Below, piece after piece: positions 27,249-39,618 of a DNA stretch of 43,049 nt; position 1 is the stretch's first letter; every line of letters begins with the position of its first letter. Made by a program: the position numbers and the translations under genes. Source of the DNA: an uncultured beta proteobacterium (GTDB lineage: Bacteria > Pseudomonadota > Gammaproteobacteria > Burkholderiales > SG8-41); contig CAIVHG010000004.1 in the NCBI GenBank assembly GCA_903905655.1, positions 1-43,049 of the forward strand. Reading direction: 5' to 3'. A model generated the notes under the pieces. It made no database searches. It had not been told where the DNA came from and was given only the letters and a program-made list of their open reading frames with translations.

Positions 27249-27425
27249 TCATGCAGTGGGTTCGGAGTCCGTGGGTACGCTTGCCGGCGGCGGCAAATTT
27301 TCAGGGGATTGCGCTGCGTTCTCCGGCTCGCCATCGGCGAGCTTGCGCAGGCGCTTTTCCTCTTTCTTTTTCTTCTTTGCCAATTCCTTCTGGCGCTTCT
27401 CGAATTGATAGTTCGGCTTGGCCAA
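27249..27425 (-). CDS. Small lysine-rich protein, TTG start
   Basis: 58 residues, beginning MAKPNYQFEKRQKELAKKKK if the TTG at 27425-27423 initiates. An AAAGGA Shine-Dalgarno sequence seven nt upstream supports that start. The N-terminal 30 residues are strongly basic and helical; the C-terminal half is acidic and Pro-rich (ending TDSEPTA). Small proteins with this MAKPNYQFEKRQKE-like N-terminus are common in betaproteobacteria with no known function; this last point is recollection, not something tested here. A possible promoter (TTGTTA-N17-CGTAAT) lies at 27586-27558. It precedes the 124-residue hypothetical gene by 28 bp. Confidence 0.75.
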   Translation of the reverse strand: MAKPNYQFEKRQKELAKKKKKEEKRLRKLADGEPENAAQSPENLPPPASVPTDSEPTA

Positions 27426-27557
27426 TGGTCGTCCTTTCCTAGTCTGCGTTGGCAGAAAGCCCGCATTACGTTTAACTGCCGATGCGGCTCCTCAACGGGC
27501 TACAGAGCGGGGGGGCGCGCTGCCTAATATTTGCGGCGCTGGCGTAGGCATTCCGCG

Positions 27558-27586
27558 ATTACGCGTAACAATGCGTATTGTAACAA
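27558..27586 (-). promoter_or_regulatory. Candidate sigma-70 promoter for the small Lys-rich gene
   Basis: On the minus strand TTGTTA (27586-27581), a 17-nt spacer, then CGTAAT (27563-27558). Each hexamer matches the consensus at 4 of 6. The heptamer TTGTTAC occurs twice here, 15 bp apart, which may be an operator or chance. Confidence 0.35.
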
Positions 27587-27631
27587 GTTATGCCCCTGCT
27601 GAGGGATCGCCGCGTACCCGCGGCCGCGGAT

Positions 27632-29431
<1,800 letters not shown>

Positions 29432-29515
29432 GGCAGGGCATTCAAGAGCCGCGCAGCGCGCTCACGCGCGCGTCGGACTCAAGTCACAGTTCATTGATCG
29501 GATTGCGGGGGCGCA

Positions 29516-30781
29516 TCAGCTGCGGATTTCTCCGTTGCCAAACACCACCCATTTGAGCGAGGTGAGGCCTTCCAGCCCCACCGGGCCGCGCGCGTGCAGC
29601 TTGTCGGTCGAGATGCCGATCTCGGCGCCCAAGCCGTACTCGTAGCCGTCGGCGAAGCGTGTCGACGCGTTGACCATGACCGAGCTGGAATCGACTTCGC
29701 GCAGAAAGCGCTGCGCGCGCGCCGCATCTTCGGTGACGATGGTGTCGGTGTGCTGCGAGCCGTACTTCGCGATGTGCTCGATGGCCTCGTCGATCCCGTC
29801 GACGATGCGCACCGCGAGGATGGCGGCGAGGTACTCGGTGTACCAGTCCTCTTCCGTCGCGGTCTTCATGTCCGGCACGAGTTTGCGCGCCGCTTCATCG
29901 CCGCGCAGCTCGATGCCCTTGGCGACGTAGATCTTTGCGAGCTGCGGCAGCACCTGCTCCGCGATGCGCCGGTCCACGAGCAGCGTCTCCATGGTGTTGC
30001 AGGTGCCCAGGCGCTGGGTCTTGGCGTTGTCGGCGATGCGGATCGCTTTCTCGAGATCCGCTTTCTCGTCGATGTAGACGTGGCACACGCCGTCCAGATG
30101 CTTGATCATCGGAATGCGCGACTCCTGCATGACGCGCTCGATCAGGCTCTTGCCTCCGCGCGGCACCACGATGTCCACGTACTGGTTCATGCGCAGCAGC
30201 TCGCCCACCGCCGCGCGGTCGGTCGTGGATATGACCTGCACCGCGCTCTCGGGCAGCCCGGCGCCTTTGAGCCCGTCGTGCACACAGCGCGCGATCGCCT
30301 GATTGGAGTTGATCGCCTCGGAACCGCCGCGCAGGATGGTGGCGTTGCCCGACTTCAGGCACAGCCCCGCGGCATCCGCGGTCACATTGGGGCGCGACTC
30401 GTAGATGATCGCGATGACGCCCAGCGGCACCCGCATGCGTCCCACCTTGATGCCCGAGGGGCGTTGCCTGAGTTCGCTGATCTCGCCGACCGGATCCGGC
30501 AGCCCGGCGATCTGCCGCAGGCCGTCGGCCATCGCGGCGACAGATTTTTCGTTGAGCGTGAGGCGGTCGAGCAGCGGCGCATCGAGGTTCCGCGCGCGCG
30601 CTGCTTCAAGATCGAGCGCATTCGCGGCCAGCAGCTCTTTGACGTCGCGCTCGATTGCCTGCGCGGTGAGCGTCAGGGCACGATTGCGCGTCGCGCTGTC
30701 CGACTTGGCGACTAGGCGCGAGGCGGCGCGCGCCGCCTGGCCTACGCCGACCATGTATTCGTGGAGATCCATGTTCATCAA
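29516..30781 (-). CDS. proA: Gamma-glutamyl phosphate reductase (glutamate-5-semialdehyde dehydrogenase)
   Basis: 421-residue NADPH-dependent enzyme of proline synthesis, a member of the aldehyde dehydrogenase superfamily. Family blocks are [35 protein letters not shown] and the catalytic Cys in [13 protein letters not shown]. The C-terminal [20 protein letters not shown] and [10 protein letters not shown] are also typical. ATGs lie at 30781 and just after ([10 protein letters not shown]). It lies 40 bp downstream of holA within the leuS-lptE-holA-proA run, an arrangement I associate with betaproteobacteria. proB is not in the window. Confidence 0.97.
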   Translation of the reverse strand: MMNMDLHEYMVGVGQAARAASRLVAKSDSATRNRALTLTAQAIERDVKELLAANALDLEAARARNLDAPLLDRLTLNEKSVAAMADGLRQIAGLPDPVGEISELRQRPSGIKVGRMRVPLGVIAIIYESRPNVTADAAGLCLKSGNATILRGGSEAINSNQAIARCVHDGLKGAGLPESAVQVISTTDRAAVGELLRMNQYVDIVVPRGGKSLIERVMQESRIPMIKHLDGVCHVYIDEKADLEKAIRIADNAKTQRLGTCNTMETLLVDRRIAEQVLPQLAKIYVAKGIELRGDEAARKLVPDMKTATEEDWYTEYLAAILAVRIVDGIDEAIEHIAKYGSQHTDTIVTEDAARAQRFLREVDSSSVMVNASTRFADGYEYGLGAEIGISTDKLHARGPVGLEGLTSLKWVVFGNGEIRS

Positions 30782-30821
30782 CGGGATTGAGGATAGAGGA
30801 ATGATAGCGCTATTCGAGCGC

Positions 30822-31826
30822 TCATAGGCGGGCGAAGCGCAATCCGAGCTGCAGCAACTCGTCCCATACGTCGCCGGTCGCGAGCCCCTTGATCATGCGG
30901 TCGATGCGCGCCGCCTGTCGCAGCGCGCCTTCGACGCGCGGGGCGCCGTCGCGCCCGACGTGACGCTGCATCAGCTGCTCGCGCGCGCCCCACACGCGCG
31001 CCGTGCGCAGCGCCTGCTGCATGGGGCGGCCGGCGGCGAGTTCTGCAATCACGCGGCCCGCCGCGTGCAGTTCTTCGGTGATCGCCCACAGCACCAGCGT
31101 GGGCGCGGCGCCTTCGCCGCGCAGTCCTTCAATCACCCGCGCATAGTGTTGCGCATCGCCCGCGAGCACGATCGCCCCCAGTTCGTAGACGTCGAAGCGC
31201 GCAACGTCGAGCACGGCATCCTTGGCTTTCTCGAACGGAATCTCGCCCGGGGGACACAGCAGCGCCAGCTTCTGCACTTCCTGATAACCGGCCAGCAGGT
31301 TGCCTTCGATCTTGGCGGCGATGAATTCCAGAGTTTGCTCATCGGCGTGCTGATCCTGCATTTTCAGCCGCCCGCTGAGCCATGCCGGCAGCCGTGCGCG
31401 TGGGACCGCTTTGGCCTCGACCATGACGCCGGCCTGCTCCAGCGCGGCAAACCACGCGCTCTTTTGTGCTCGCCAGTCGAGCTCGGGCAGCATGATGAGG
31501 CTGACCGTATCCTCCGGCAAACGCGCGCAGTACTCGGCGAGCGCCGGGCCGCCGTCAGTGCCGGGCTTGCCGTTGGGAATGCGCAGTTCGAGCAGGCGGC
31601 GCGTGCCGAACAGAGACAGGCTGTTGCCGCTCGCTTTGAGCTGCGACCAGTCGAAATACTGTTCCGCGATGAGCACCTCGCGTTCGGCGTAGCCCTCGGC
31701 GCGGGCGCGTGCGCGGATGCGGTCGCCGGCTTCCAGCGCGAGCAGAGGCTCGTCGCCGTACACCGTGTAAAGCGCCGCGCACGTGCGCTTCAATTCGCGC
31801 GCCAGCTCTTCCGTGCTAATCCTCAT
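30822..31826 (-). CDS. holA: DNA polymerase III delta subunit
   Basis: 334-residue clamp-loader subunit, the part that opens the beta sliding clamp. The N-terminal [14 protein letters not shown] and [20 protein letters not shown] match HolA. The middle has [20 protein letters not shown], and the C-terminal helical collar part holds [11 protein letters not shown]. The family has no functional Walker A motif, and none is seen. Length is normal. It begins 49 bp after lptE and is followed by proA, so it is probably part of the leuS operon. Confidence 0.95.
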   Translation of the reverse strand: MRISTEELARELKRTCAALYTVYGDEPLLALEAGDRIRARARAEGYAEREVLIAEQYFDWSQLKASGNSLSLFGTRRLLELRIPNGKPGTDGGPALAEYCARLPEDTVSLIMLPELDWRAQKSAWFAALEQAGVMVEAKAVPRARLPAWLSGRLKMQDQHADEQTLEFIAAKIEGNLLAGYQEVQKLALLCPPGEIPFEKAKDAVLDVARFDVYELGAIVLAGDAQHYARVIEGLRGEGAAPTLVLWAITEELHAAGRVIAELAAGRPMQQALRTARVWGAREQLMQRHVGRDGAPRVEGALRQAARIDRMIKGLATGDVWDELLQLGLRFARL

Positions 31827-31875
31827 CGCTGTCCTGCGCAGCCGCGCCGCACGCCGCGCTTGCGGTGTGTGGCGC

Positions 31876-32385
31876 TCAAGAGCTGAGGTGCGTCGCCTGC
31901 AGGCGATGCATCAGCTGCTGCACCGCATCGTTCTGCATGTCACGAAACAGCAGGGCTTCCTCCTGTTCCTTCGCGATCACATCGGTGTCGTTGTAGGAAA
32001 GATCGCGGCGCAGCAGGATTTCGCTGGGCGGTATGTATTCCTTGCCCTGGTCATAGAGGCGGTAGCCCAGGCGATAGCGCAGCGTGATCTCGCGCACGCG
32101 CCCGCCGCCCGATAGCGACAGGATGGTGCGCTCGCGGGCTTCGGTGAGTATCTGCAGCGTAACCTGGGCCTGCTTGGGATCATCGGTGATGCGGGTTTGC
32201 GAGCCCGCGCGCACCGCACGCATCAGGTCATTGCGAAATGACGACGGGCCGCTGGTCTGCACGTAGAGCGAGCTGAAGGGCAGCGCGGACTGTCCGCGCA
32301 GCTGAAAGCCGCAGCCGGTGAGGAGCGCGGCGGCGAGCAGCGCGAGCAGCGCGCTTTTCGAGCGGGCGTAGATTGCGGCGTGCAT
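31876..32385 (-). CDS. lptE: LPS-assembly lipoprotein LptE
   Basis: 169-residue outer-membrane lipoprotein that plugs LptD during lipopolysaccharide insertion. A lipoprotein signal peptide ends at the lipobox LLTG-C25, followed by GFQLRGQSALPFSSLYVQT, the typical LptE opening. A later block reads GGRVREITLRYRLGYRLYDQ. It is the usual downstream neighbour of leuS, 18 bp after its stop, and precedes holA. Sequence conservation in this family is low; the call rests on lipobox, N-terminal pattern and position. Confidence 0.93.
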   Translation of the reverse strand: MHAAIYARSKSALLALLAAALLTGCGFQLRGQSALPFSSLYVQTSGPSSFRNDLMRAVRAGSQTRITDDPKQAQVTLQILTEARERTILSLSGGGRVREITLRYRLGYRLYDQGKEYIPPSEILLRRDLSYNDTDVIAKEQEEALLFRDMQNDAVQQLMHRLQATHLSS

Positions 32386-32403
32386 GTGTACCCTTTCGTT
32401 CTC

Positions 32404-35069
<2,666 letters not shown>

Positions 35070-35143
35070 CCCGCAACCATAGGCACTGCCGGCGGCCTCT
35101 TTCTTAGCCGCACGCTGTTGGCGGTTTCTCAAACGCCCTGGCC

Positions 35144-35173
35144 CGGACAGCGGCTGCCGGCAGGGCCTATAAT
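35144..35173 (+). promoter_or_regulatory. Candidate sigma-70 promoter for uvrD
   Basis: CGGACA (35144-35149, 4 of 6), an 18-nt spacer, then a perfect TATAAT (35168-35173), about 25 nt upstream of the uvrD ATG. I saw no LexA-type CTG-N10-CAG box overlapping it. Confidence 0.5.
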
Positions 35174-35198
35174 CCCGCATCGTCATTGACCACCAAGC

Positions 35199-37391
35199 AT
35201 GTCGCCCTCTTTTCTTTCCGGTCTCAACGCACCGCAGCTCGAAGCCGTCACTCTACCGCACGCCTCGGCGCTGATCCTGGCCGGCGCCGGCAGCGGCAAG
35301 ACGCGGGTGCTCACCACGCGCATCGCGTGGCTGATCCAGACCGCGCAGGTGAGCCCGACCGGTCTGCTCGCCGTCACATTTACCAACAAGGCGGCCCGCG
35401 AAATGCTGACGCGCTTGAGCGCGATGCTGCCGATCAACACGCGCGGCATGTGGGTCGGCACCTTCCATGGACTCTGCAATCGCATGCTGCGCATGCATCA
35501 CCGCGAAGCGGGACTGCCGCAGCTGTTTCAGATCCTCGACAGCCAGGACCAGCTTGCGCTGGTGAAGCGCGTGCTGAAGGCGGCCAATGTGGACGACGAG
35601 CGATTTCCGCCGCGCCAGGTCGCGTGGTTCATCAACCGCCACAAGGAAGAGGGCCGGCGCCCGCACCAGGTCGAGGAGCACGACGCGCACGAGCGCCGCA
35701 TGCGCGAACTCTACGTTCTCTATGACGAGCAGTGCCAGCGCGAAGGCGCGGTCGATTTCGCCGAGCTGCTGCTCAGGTCGCACGAGCTGCTGTCCAAGAA
35801 CGAGGTGCTGCGCGATCATTACCGCAGCCGCTTTCAGCACATCCTGGTCGACGAGTTTCAGGACACCAACCGCCTGCAGTACGACTGGCTGCGGCTGTTG
35901 GCGGGACGCGACAACGCGATCTTTGCGGTCGGCGACGATGACCAAAGCATCTACGCGTTTCGCGGCGCCACGGTTGCCAATATGCAGGAGCTGCAGAAGG
36001 ATTTTGCGATCGAGCGCGTGATCAAGCTCGAGCAGAACTATCGTTCCCACGGCCACATCCTCGATGCGGCGAACGCGCTGATCGACCACAACCGCAAGCG
36101 CCTGGGCAAGAATCTGTGGACGGCGGAGGGCAAGGGCGAGCCGCTGCGGTTGTTTGAGGCGGACACCGATTTCGAGGAGGCCGCATTCATCGTCGACGAG
36201 GTGAAGGCCCTGCAGAGCTCGGGCGTGAGGCTGTCAGAGATCGCGTTGCTCTATCGTTCGAATGCGCAGTCGCGGGTGCTCGAGCACGCGCTGTTCAATG
36301 CCGGCGTCGCCTACCGCGTCTACGGCGGCCTCAGGTTCTTCGAGCGCCAGGAAATCAAGCACGCGCTCGCTTATCTGCGCCTGCTGGCGGCAGACGACGA
36401 TGACGGCGCGCTGCTCAGGATCATCAATTTTCCGGGACGCGGCATCGGCGCGCGCTCGGTCGAGCAGCTCCAGGACCTGGCCAAGAGCCGCGGGCTGAGC
36501 CTGTGGGCGGCGGCCCGCGAGAAGGCGGCGATTGTGCCGGGCGCCGCGGACGGTTCGCCGCCGCCGGTGCTCAAGGGCGTGCCCGCGTTCGTCGCGCTGA
36601 TCGCCGGCATGCGCGCGGCGTGCGCTGAGCTGCCGCTGCCCGAGATCATCGAGCACGTGATCGAACACAGCGGCCTCAAACAGCATTACAAGAGCGAGCG
36701 CGACGGCAGCGACCGCCTGGAGAACCTGGACGAGCTGATCAACGCCGCCGCGGGTTTCGTCGCCGACGAGTACCAGCCGGATTCCAGCTTGAGCGCTTTT
36801 CTCGCGCATGCCGCGCTTGAAGCGGGCGACAATCAGGCGCAGGCCGGCAGCGACGCGCTGCAGCTGATGACGGTGCACTCGGCCAAAGGACTGGAGTTTC
36901 ACAGCGTATTCGTGAGCGGGCTCGAAGAAGGGCTGTTCCCGCACGAGAACAGCCTGTCCGAGGCCGACGGACGGGAGGAGGAGCGGCGCCTGATGTATGT
37001 GGCGCTGACGCGCGCGCAACGGCGGCTTTACCTCAGCTTTGCGCAAAGCCGCATGCTGCACGGGCAGACGCGCTACAACATCGCGTCGAGCTTTCTGCAG
37101 GAGCTGCCGGCGGAGCTGCTGCGGCGCGTCTACGGGAGCTCGAAGGCGCAGGCTCCGGAATACGGATCGCGGGCGCGGGAATCCTCTGCCGCTTACTCGG
37201 CGCCCGCAGTTGCCGGAGCGCAATCCGGCATGCAGTGGCGCATCGGCGAAATCGTCACGCATCCCAAGTTCGGCAGCGGCGTCATCGTCAACGCGGAAGG
37301 GCGCGGCGCCGACGCGCGCGTGCAGGTGAATTTCAAACGCGCCGGCACCAAGTGGCTGGCCCTCGAGTACGCCAAGCTTACGCGGGCGTAA
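35199..37391 (+). CDS. uvrD: DNA helicase II (UvrD)
   Basis: 730-residue SF1A 3'-5' helicase used in nucleotide-excision and mismatch repair. Motifs in order: LNAPQLEAV (Q motif), Walker A AGAGSGKTRVLTTRIAWL, TFTNKAAREM, DEFQDTNRLQY (Walker B), VGDDDQSIYAFRGA, and later TVHSAKGLEFHSVF and YVALTRAQRRLYLSFA. The C-terminal WRIGEIVTHPKFGSGVIV block is the Tudor-like tail found in UvrD/PcrA proteins. Length is normal. The stop lies inside the 3' end of the converging membrane-protein gene: 14 bp (37378-37391) are shared on opposite strands. Confidence 0.97.
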   Translation: MSPSFLSGLNAPQLEAVTLPHASALILAGAGSGKTRVLTTRIAWLIQTAQVSPTGLLAVTFTNKAAREMLTRLSAMLPINTRGMWVGTFHGLCNRMLRMHHREAGLPQLFQILDSQDQLALVKRVLKAANVDDERFPPRQVAWFINRHKEEGRRPHQVEEHDAHERRMRELYVLYDEQCQREGAVDFAELLLRSHELLSKNEVLRDHYRSRFQHILVDEFQDTNRLQYDWLRLLAGRDNAIFAVGDDDQSIYAFRGATVANMQELQKDFAIERVIKLEQNYRSHGHILDAANALIDHNRKRLGKNLWTAEGKGEPLRLFEADTDFEEAAFIVDEVKALQSSGVRLSEIALLYRSNAQSRVLEHALFNAGVAYRVYGGLRFFERQEIKHALAYLRLLAADDDDGALLRIINFPGRGIGARSVEQLQDLAKSRGLSLWAAAREKAAIVPGAADGSPPPVLKGVPAFVALIAGMRAACAELPLPEIIEHVIEHSGLKQHYKSERDGSDRLENLDELINAAAGFVADEYQPDSSLSAFLAHAALEAGDNQAQAGSDALQLMTVHSAKGLEFHSVFVSGLEEGLFPHENSLSEADGREEERRLMYVALTRAQRRLYLSFAQSRMLHGQTRYNIASSFLQELPAELLRRVYGSSKAQAPEYGSRARESSAAYSAPAVAGAQSGMQWRIGEIVTHPKFGSGVIVNAEGRGADARVQVNFKRAGTKWLALEYAKLTRA

Positions 37392-38136
37392 CTTCGTTAG
37401 GCTGCACGAACAGGTCTTTGTAGCTCGCGTAGATCGAGGGCACGAGTATCGGCGCCAGCAGCCATAGACCCAGGTCGGGCTGGCGCGCGGCTGCGGCCAG
37501 CGGTGTGAGCAGGATGAACGAGAACACCACCGCACTGGCGTAGGCGATAAACGGCAGGATGTTCTTCACGCATGCCCACAGGCTCAGCGCCAGCGCGCGC
37601 ATGGGCGGCACGTCGTCGAAGAACACGAGCAGCGGAGCAAACCAGGCCGCCATCATGAGCGGCGCTGACAGCACCGACGCGGCGAGCAGCGCGTACATCA
37701 TCTGGCTCACCACCGGTTCCGGCAGCTCGAGCGGCTGCGTGCCGCTGCGCGCCGCCATCTGGCTTACGATGGCGCTGATCGCCTCCGCGCCGCCCAGGGA
37801 CAGGATCAGCTTCGCCATCAGCACCTGGCCGGCGAGCGAGATGGCGCCGATCAGCAGCAGCTGCGGCGCGCTTTTGAGAAAACCGCTCAACAGATAACCG
37901 AACTTCAGCGGCAGCCCGCGTTCGAGCGCCTGTGCTCCGTGACAAAGCCCGGCGATGATGTTAGGCGCGATCAGGACGGTGACGAGGCCGACCAGCGGAA
38001 TCGCAATCAACAGCCGGCTGCCGAAAAACAGGACCGCCATCAGCAGCAGCCACTGCCGCGGGCTGCGGCGGCAAAGAATGATGCCCGCGGAAATCCAGCG
38101 CCAGCCATGCCTGAAACCTACGCTGCGCGCGTTCAT
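37378..38136 (-). CDS. BPSS1780-family integral membrane protein
   Basis: 252 residues with about six hydrophobic segments. The N-terminal GFRHGWRWISAGIILCRRSP matches the G-x-GW-x-W ... G-x-x-x-F/C-x-x-x-P pattern of the BPSS1780 family. The C-terminus ends with PILVPSIYASYKDLF. No biochemical role is known to me. The ATG at 38136 overlaps the thrB stop (ATGA), so the two are translationally coupled. The frame remains open to 38640, but that part is antisense-like sequence inside thrB and is rejected. Its 3' end overlaps uvrD by 14 bp on the other strand. Confidence 0.88.
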   Translation of the reverse strand: MNARSVGFRHGWRWISAGIILCRRSPRQWLLLMAVLFFGSRLLIAIPLVGLVTVLIAPNIIAGLCHGAQALERGLPLKFGYLLSGFLKSAPQLLLIGAISLAGQVLMAKLILSLGGAEAISAIVSQMAARSGTQPLELPEPVVSQMMYALLAASVLSAPLMMAAWFAPLLVFFDDVPPMRALALSLWACVKNILPFIAYASAVVFSFILLTPLAAAARQPDLGLWLLAPILVPSIYASYKDLFVQPNEVTPA

Positions 38137-39077
38137 GGCAGGCACAGCCCGTTGGCGCCAGCGACATGCTGCGTCAGTATGCGCTGGAAGTAGGCGGGGT
38201 CTTTGGCGTAGGTGAGCTCGCCGGCGCGCGGCAGGTGCAGATCGTAGAGCCGCGACATCCAGAAGCGCAGCGCCCCGGCGCGCAGCATGACCGGCCACAT
38301 CCGGCGTTCGTCTGCGCTGAATGCGCGCACCTCGCAATATGCATTGAGCAGCGCGCCGCTGCGCTTGCCATCGAGCGCGCCGTTCTCGGTCACGCACCAG
38401 TCGTTCACGGCGATCGCGATGTCGTAGAGGAGCGCGTCTACGCAGGCAAAATAAAAATCGACGATCCCGCCCACGCGTGCGCCATCCCACAGCACGTTTT
38501 CGCGAAACAGGTCGGCGTGGATCGCGCCGCTTGACAGATTGTCGGTGCGCTGCAGGGACTGGAAGCTCACCTCGGCCTGTAGCAGGCGCGCGCTCCCGGC
38601 ATCCAGAAACCGCAGCACCTGCGGCAGCGTTGCCGTCCACCAGGCGGGGCCGCGCGGGTTCGGCACGCGGCCGTGGTAGCTGTTGCTGGCGAGGTGCATG
38701 TGCGCGAGCAGTGCGCCGATGGTTGCGCAGTGCTGCGCGTTCACTTCTTTCAGCTCGGCGCCCGGCATGCAGGTGACGAGGGTTGCGGGCTTGCCGTTGA
38801 GTTCGCCGAGATAAGCATGGTCTAGATCTGCGATCGGCTGTGGGCAGGGTATGCCGTGGCGCGCGTAGTGCGCCATCAGGTCGAGATAGAACGGCAGTTC
38901 CGGTGCCTTGAGCTTCTCGAACAGCGTGAGCACGTAGCGGCCGCTGCTGGTGGTGACAAAATAGTTGGTGTTCTCAATGCCCGCGGCGATGCCGGTGAGC
39001 TGCTTGAGCTCGCCGATCGAATAGCGTTTGAGCCACGCCGCAAGCTGCGCGGGCGTGACGGTGGTGTATACGGACAT
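38133..39077 (-). CDS. thrB: Homoserine kinase (type II, APH-fold)
   Basis: 314-residue kinase phosphorylating homoserine in threonine synthesis, of the aminoglycoside-phosphotransferase fold rather than the GHMP fold. It begins MSVYTTVTPAQLAAWL; GIENTNYFVTTSSGRYVLTL is the nucleotide-binding strand-loop. The catalytic loop AIHADLFRENVLWDG has H187 and D189, and the metal-binding Asp lies in GIVDFYFA. The ATG at 39077 is chosen for family agreement; the frame runs further upstream to 39161. Its stop overlaps the BPSS1780 gene start. thrA and thrC are not nearby. Confidence 0.96.
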   Translation of the reverse strand: MSVYTTVTPAQLAAWLKRYSIGELKQLTGIAAGIENTNYFVTTSSGRYVLTLFEKLKAPELPFYLDLMAHYARHGIPCPQPIADLDHAYLGELNGKPATLVTCMPGAELKEVNAQHCATIGALLAHMHLASNSYHGRVPNPRGPAWWTATLPQVLRFLDAGSARLLQAEVSFQSLQRTDNLSSGAIHADLFRENVLWDGARVGGIVDFYFACVDALLYDIAIAVNDWCVTENGALDGKRSGALLNAYCEVRAFSADERRMWPVMLRAGALRFWMSRLYDLHLPRAGELTYAKDPAYFQRILTQHVAGANGLCLP

Positions 39078-39157
39078 TAGATGTGCGCGGCGGGCGTGCA
39101 GTTCAGGCAATGCGGGCGGGATCGGCCGCTCGTGGGCGACTTCCCGTGCGACAGCGC

Positions 39158-39493
39158 TCAAAAGCTATGTATGACCCACATCGGCGGGCGGATCCCGCTG
39201 TCCAGGCTGTCCTGGCGCGTCATGCGGCCGTCGCCTTTTTCGTCGATCAGATAATACGAACGGCCGTTGGCGGGTGTCACTTTCAGCATATAGAGCTTGC
39301 CGGCCACGCGGTATTCTTCGACGGTGTCCGTGCCGCGCTGAATGATGGTCACCTGCGGTTCGAGCGCGGGATCGAGTGCCATTCCCGGAGGCGGTGGCGG
39401 CGGCTCGGGGACCGGCTGCAGATTGTTGGGGAGCTCCGCGGCGACCACACGCAGAGCAGCGCTCAACAGCAGGATGGCTAACAAAATGCGCAT
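39158..39493 (-). CDS. DUF2782-family secreted protein
   Basis: 111 residues from the second of two close ATGs (39493), which has AAGGA about six nt upstream; the first ATG (39499) touches that sequence. An N-terminal signal peptide (about 1-18, cleaved near VVAA-E) is followed by a Pro-run (PEPPPPPPG). A short conserved domain follows with VEEYRVAGKLYMLKVTPANG and YYLIDEKGDG. This matches DUF2782, whose genes I associate with thrB/polA in betaproteobacteria. Function unknown; periplasmic location expected. It is driven by a good promoter at 39547-39519 and leads the DUF2782-thrB-BPSS1780 run. Confidence 0.88.
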   Translation of the reverse strand: MRILLAILLLSAALRVVAAELPNNLQPVPEPPPPPPGMALDPALEPQVTIIQRGTDTVEEYRVAGKLYMLKVTPANGRSYYLIDEKGDGRMTRQDSLDSGIRPPMWVIHSF

Positions 39494-39518
39494 GTGCATT
39501 CCTTGGTTGATACGCTGT

Positions 39519-39547
39519 ATTATCAGGGTTTCCCGCGCAAATTTCAA
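39519..39547 (-). promoter_or_regulatory. Sigma-70-type promoter for DUF2782-thrB-BPSS1780
   Basis: On the minus strand TTGAAA (39547-39542, 5 of 6), exactly 17 nt, then GATAAT (39524-39519, 5 of 6). Transcription would begin near 39512, about 20 nt before the DUF2782 start. Confidence 0.7.
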
Positions 39548-39618
39548 AGCGAGTTGCGTACCGGGTCTGAGCGGACTGCCGGACCCCTTCCCGGACCGCG
39601 CTTCGCATCGAACCCGCA

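Noticed and set aside
38137-38640. N-terminal extension of the BPSS1780-family gene inside thrB
   Set aside because: It is the wrong frame of thrB. The ATG at 38136 overlapping the thrB stop gives the family's normal N-terminus.
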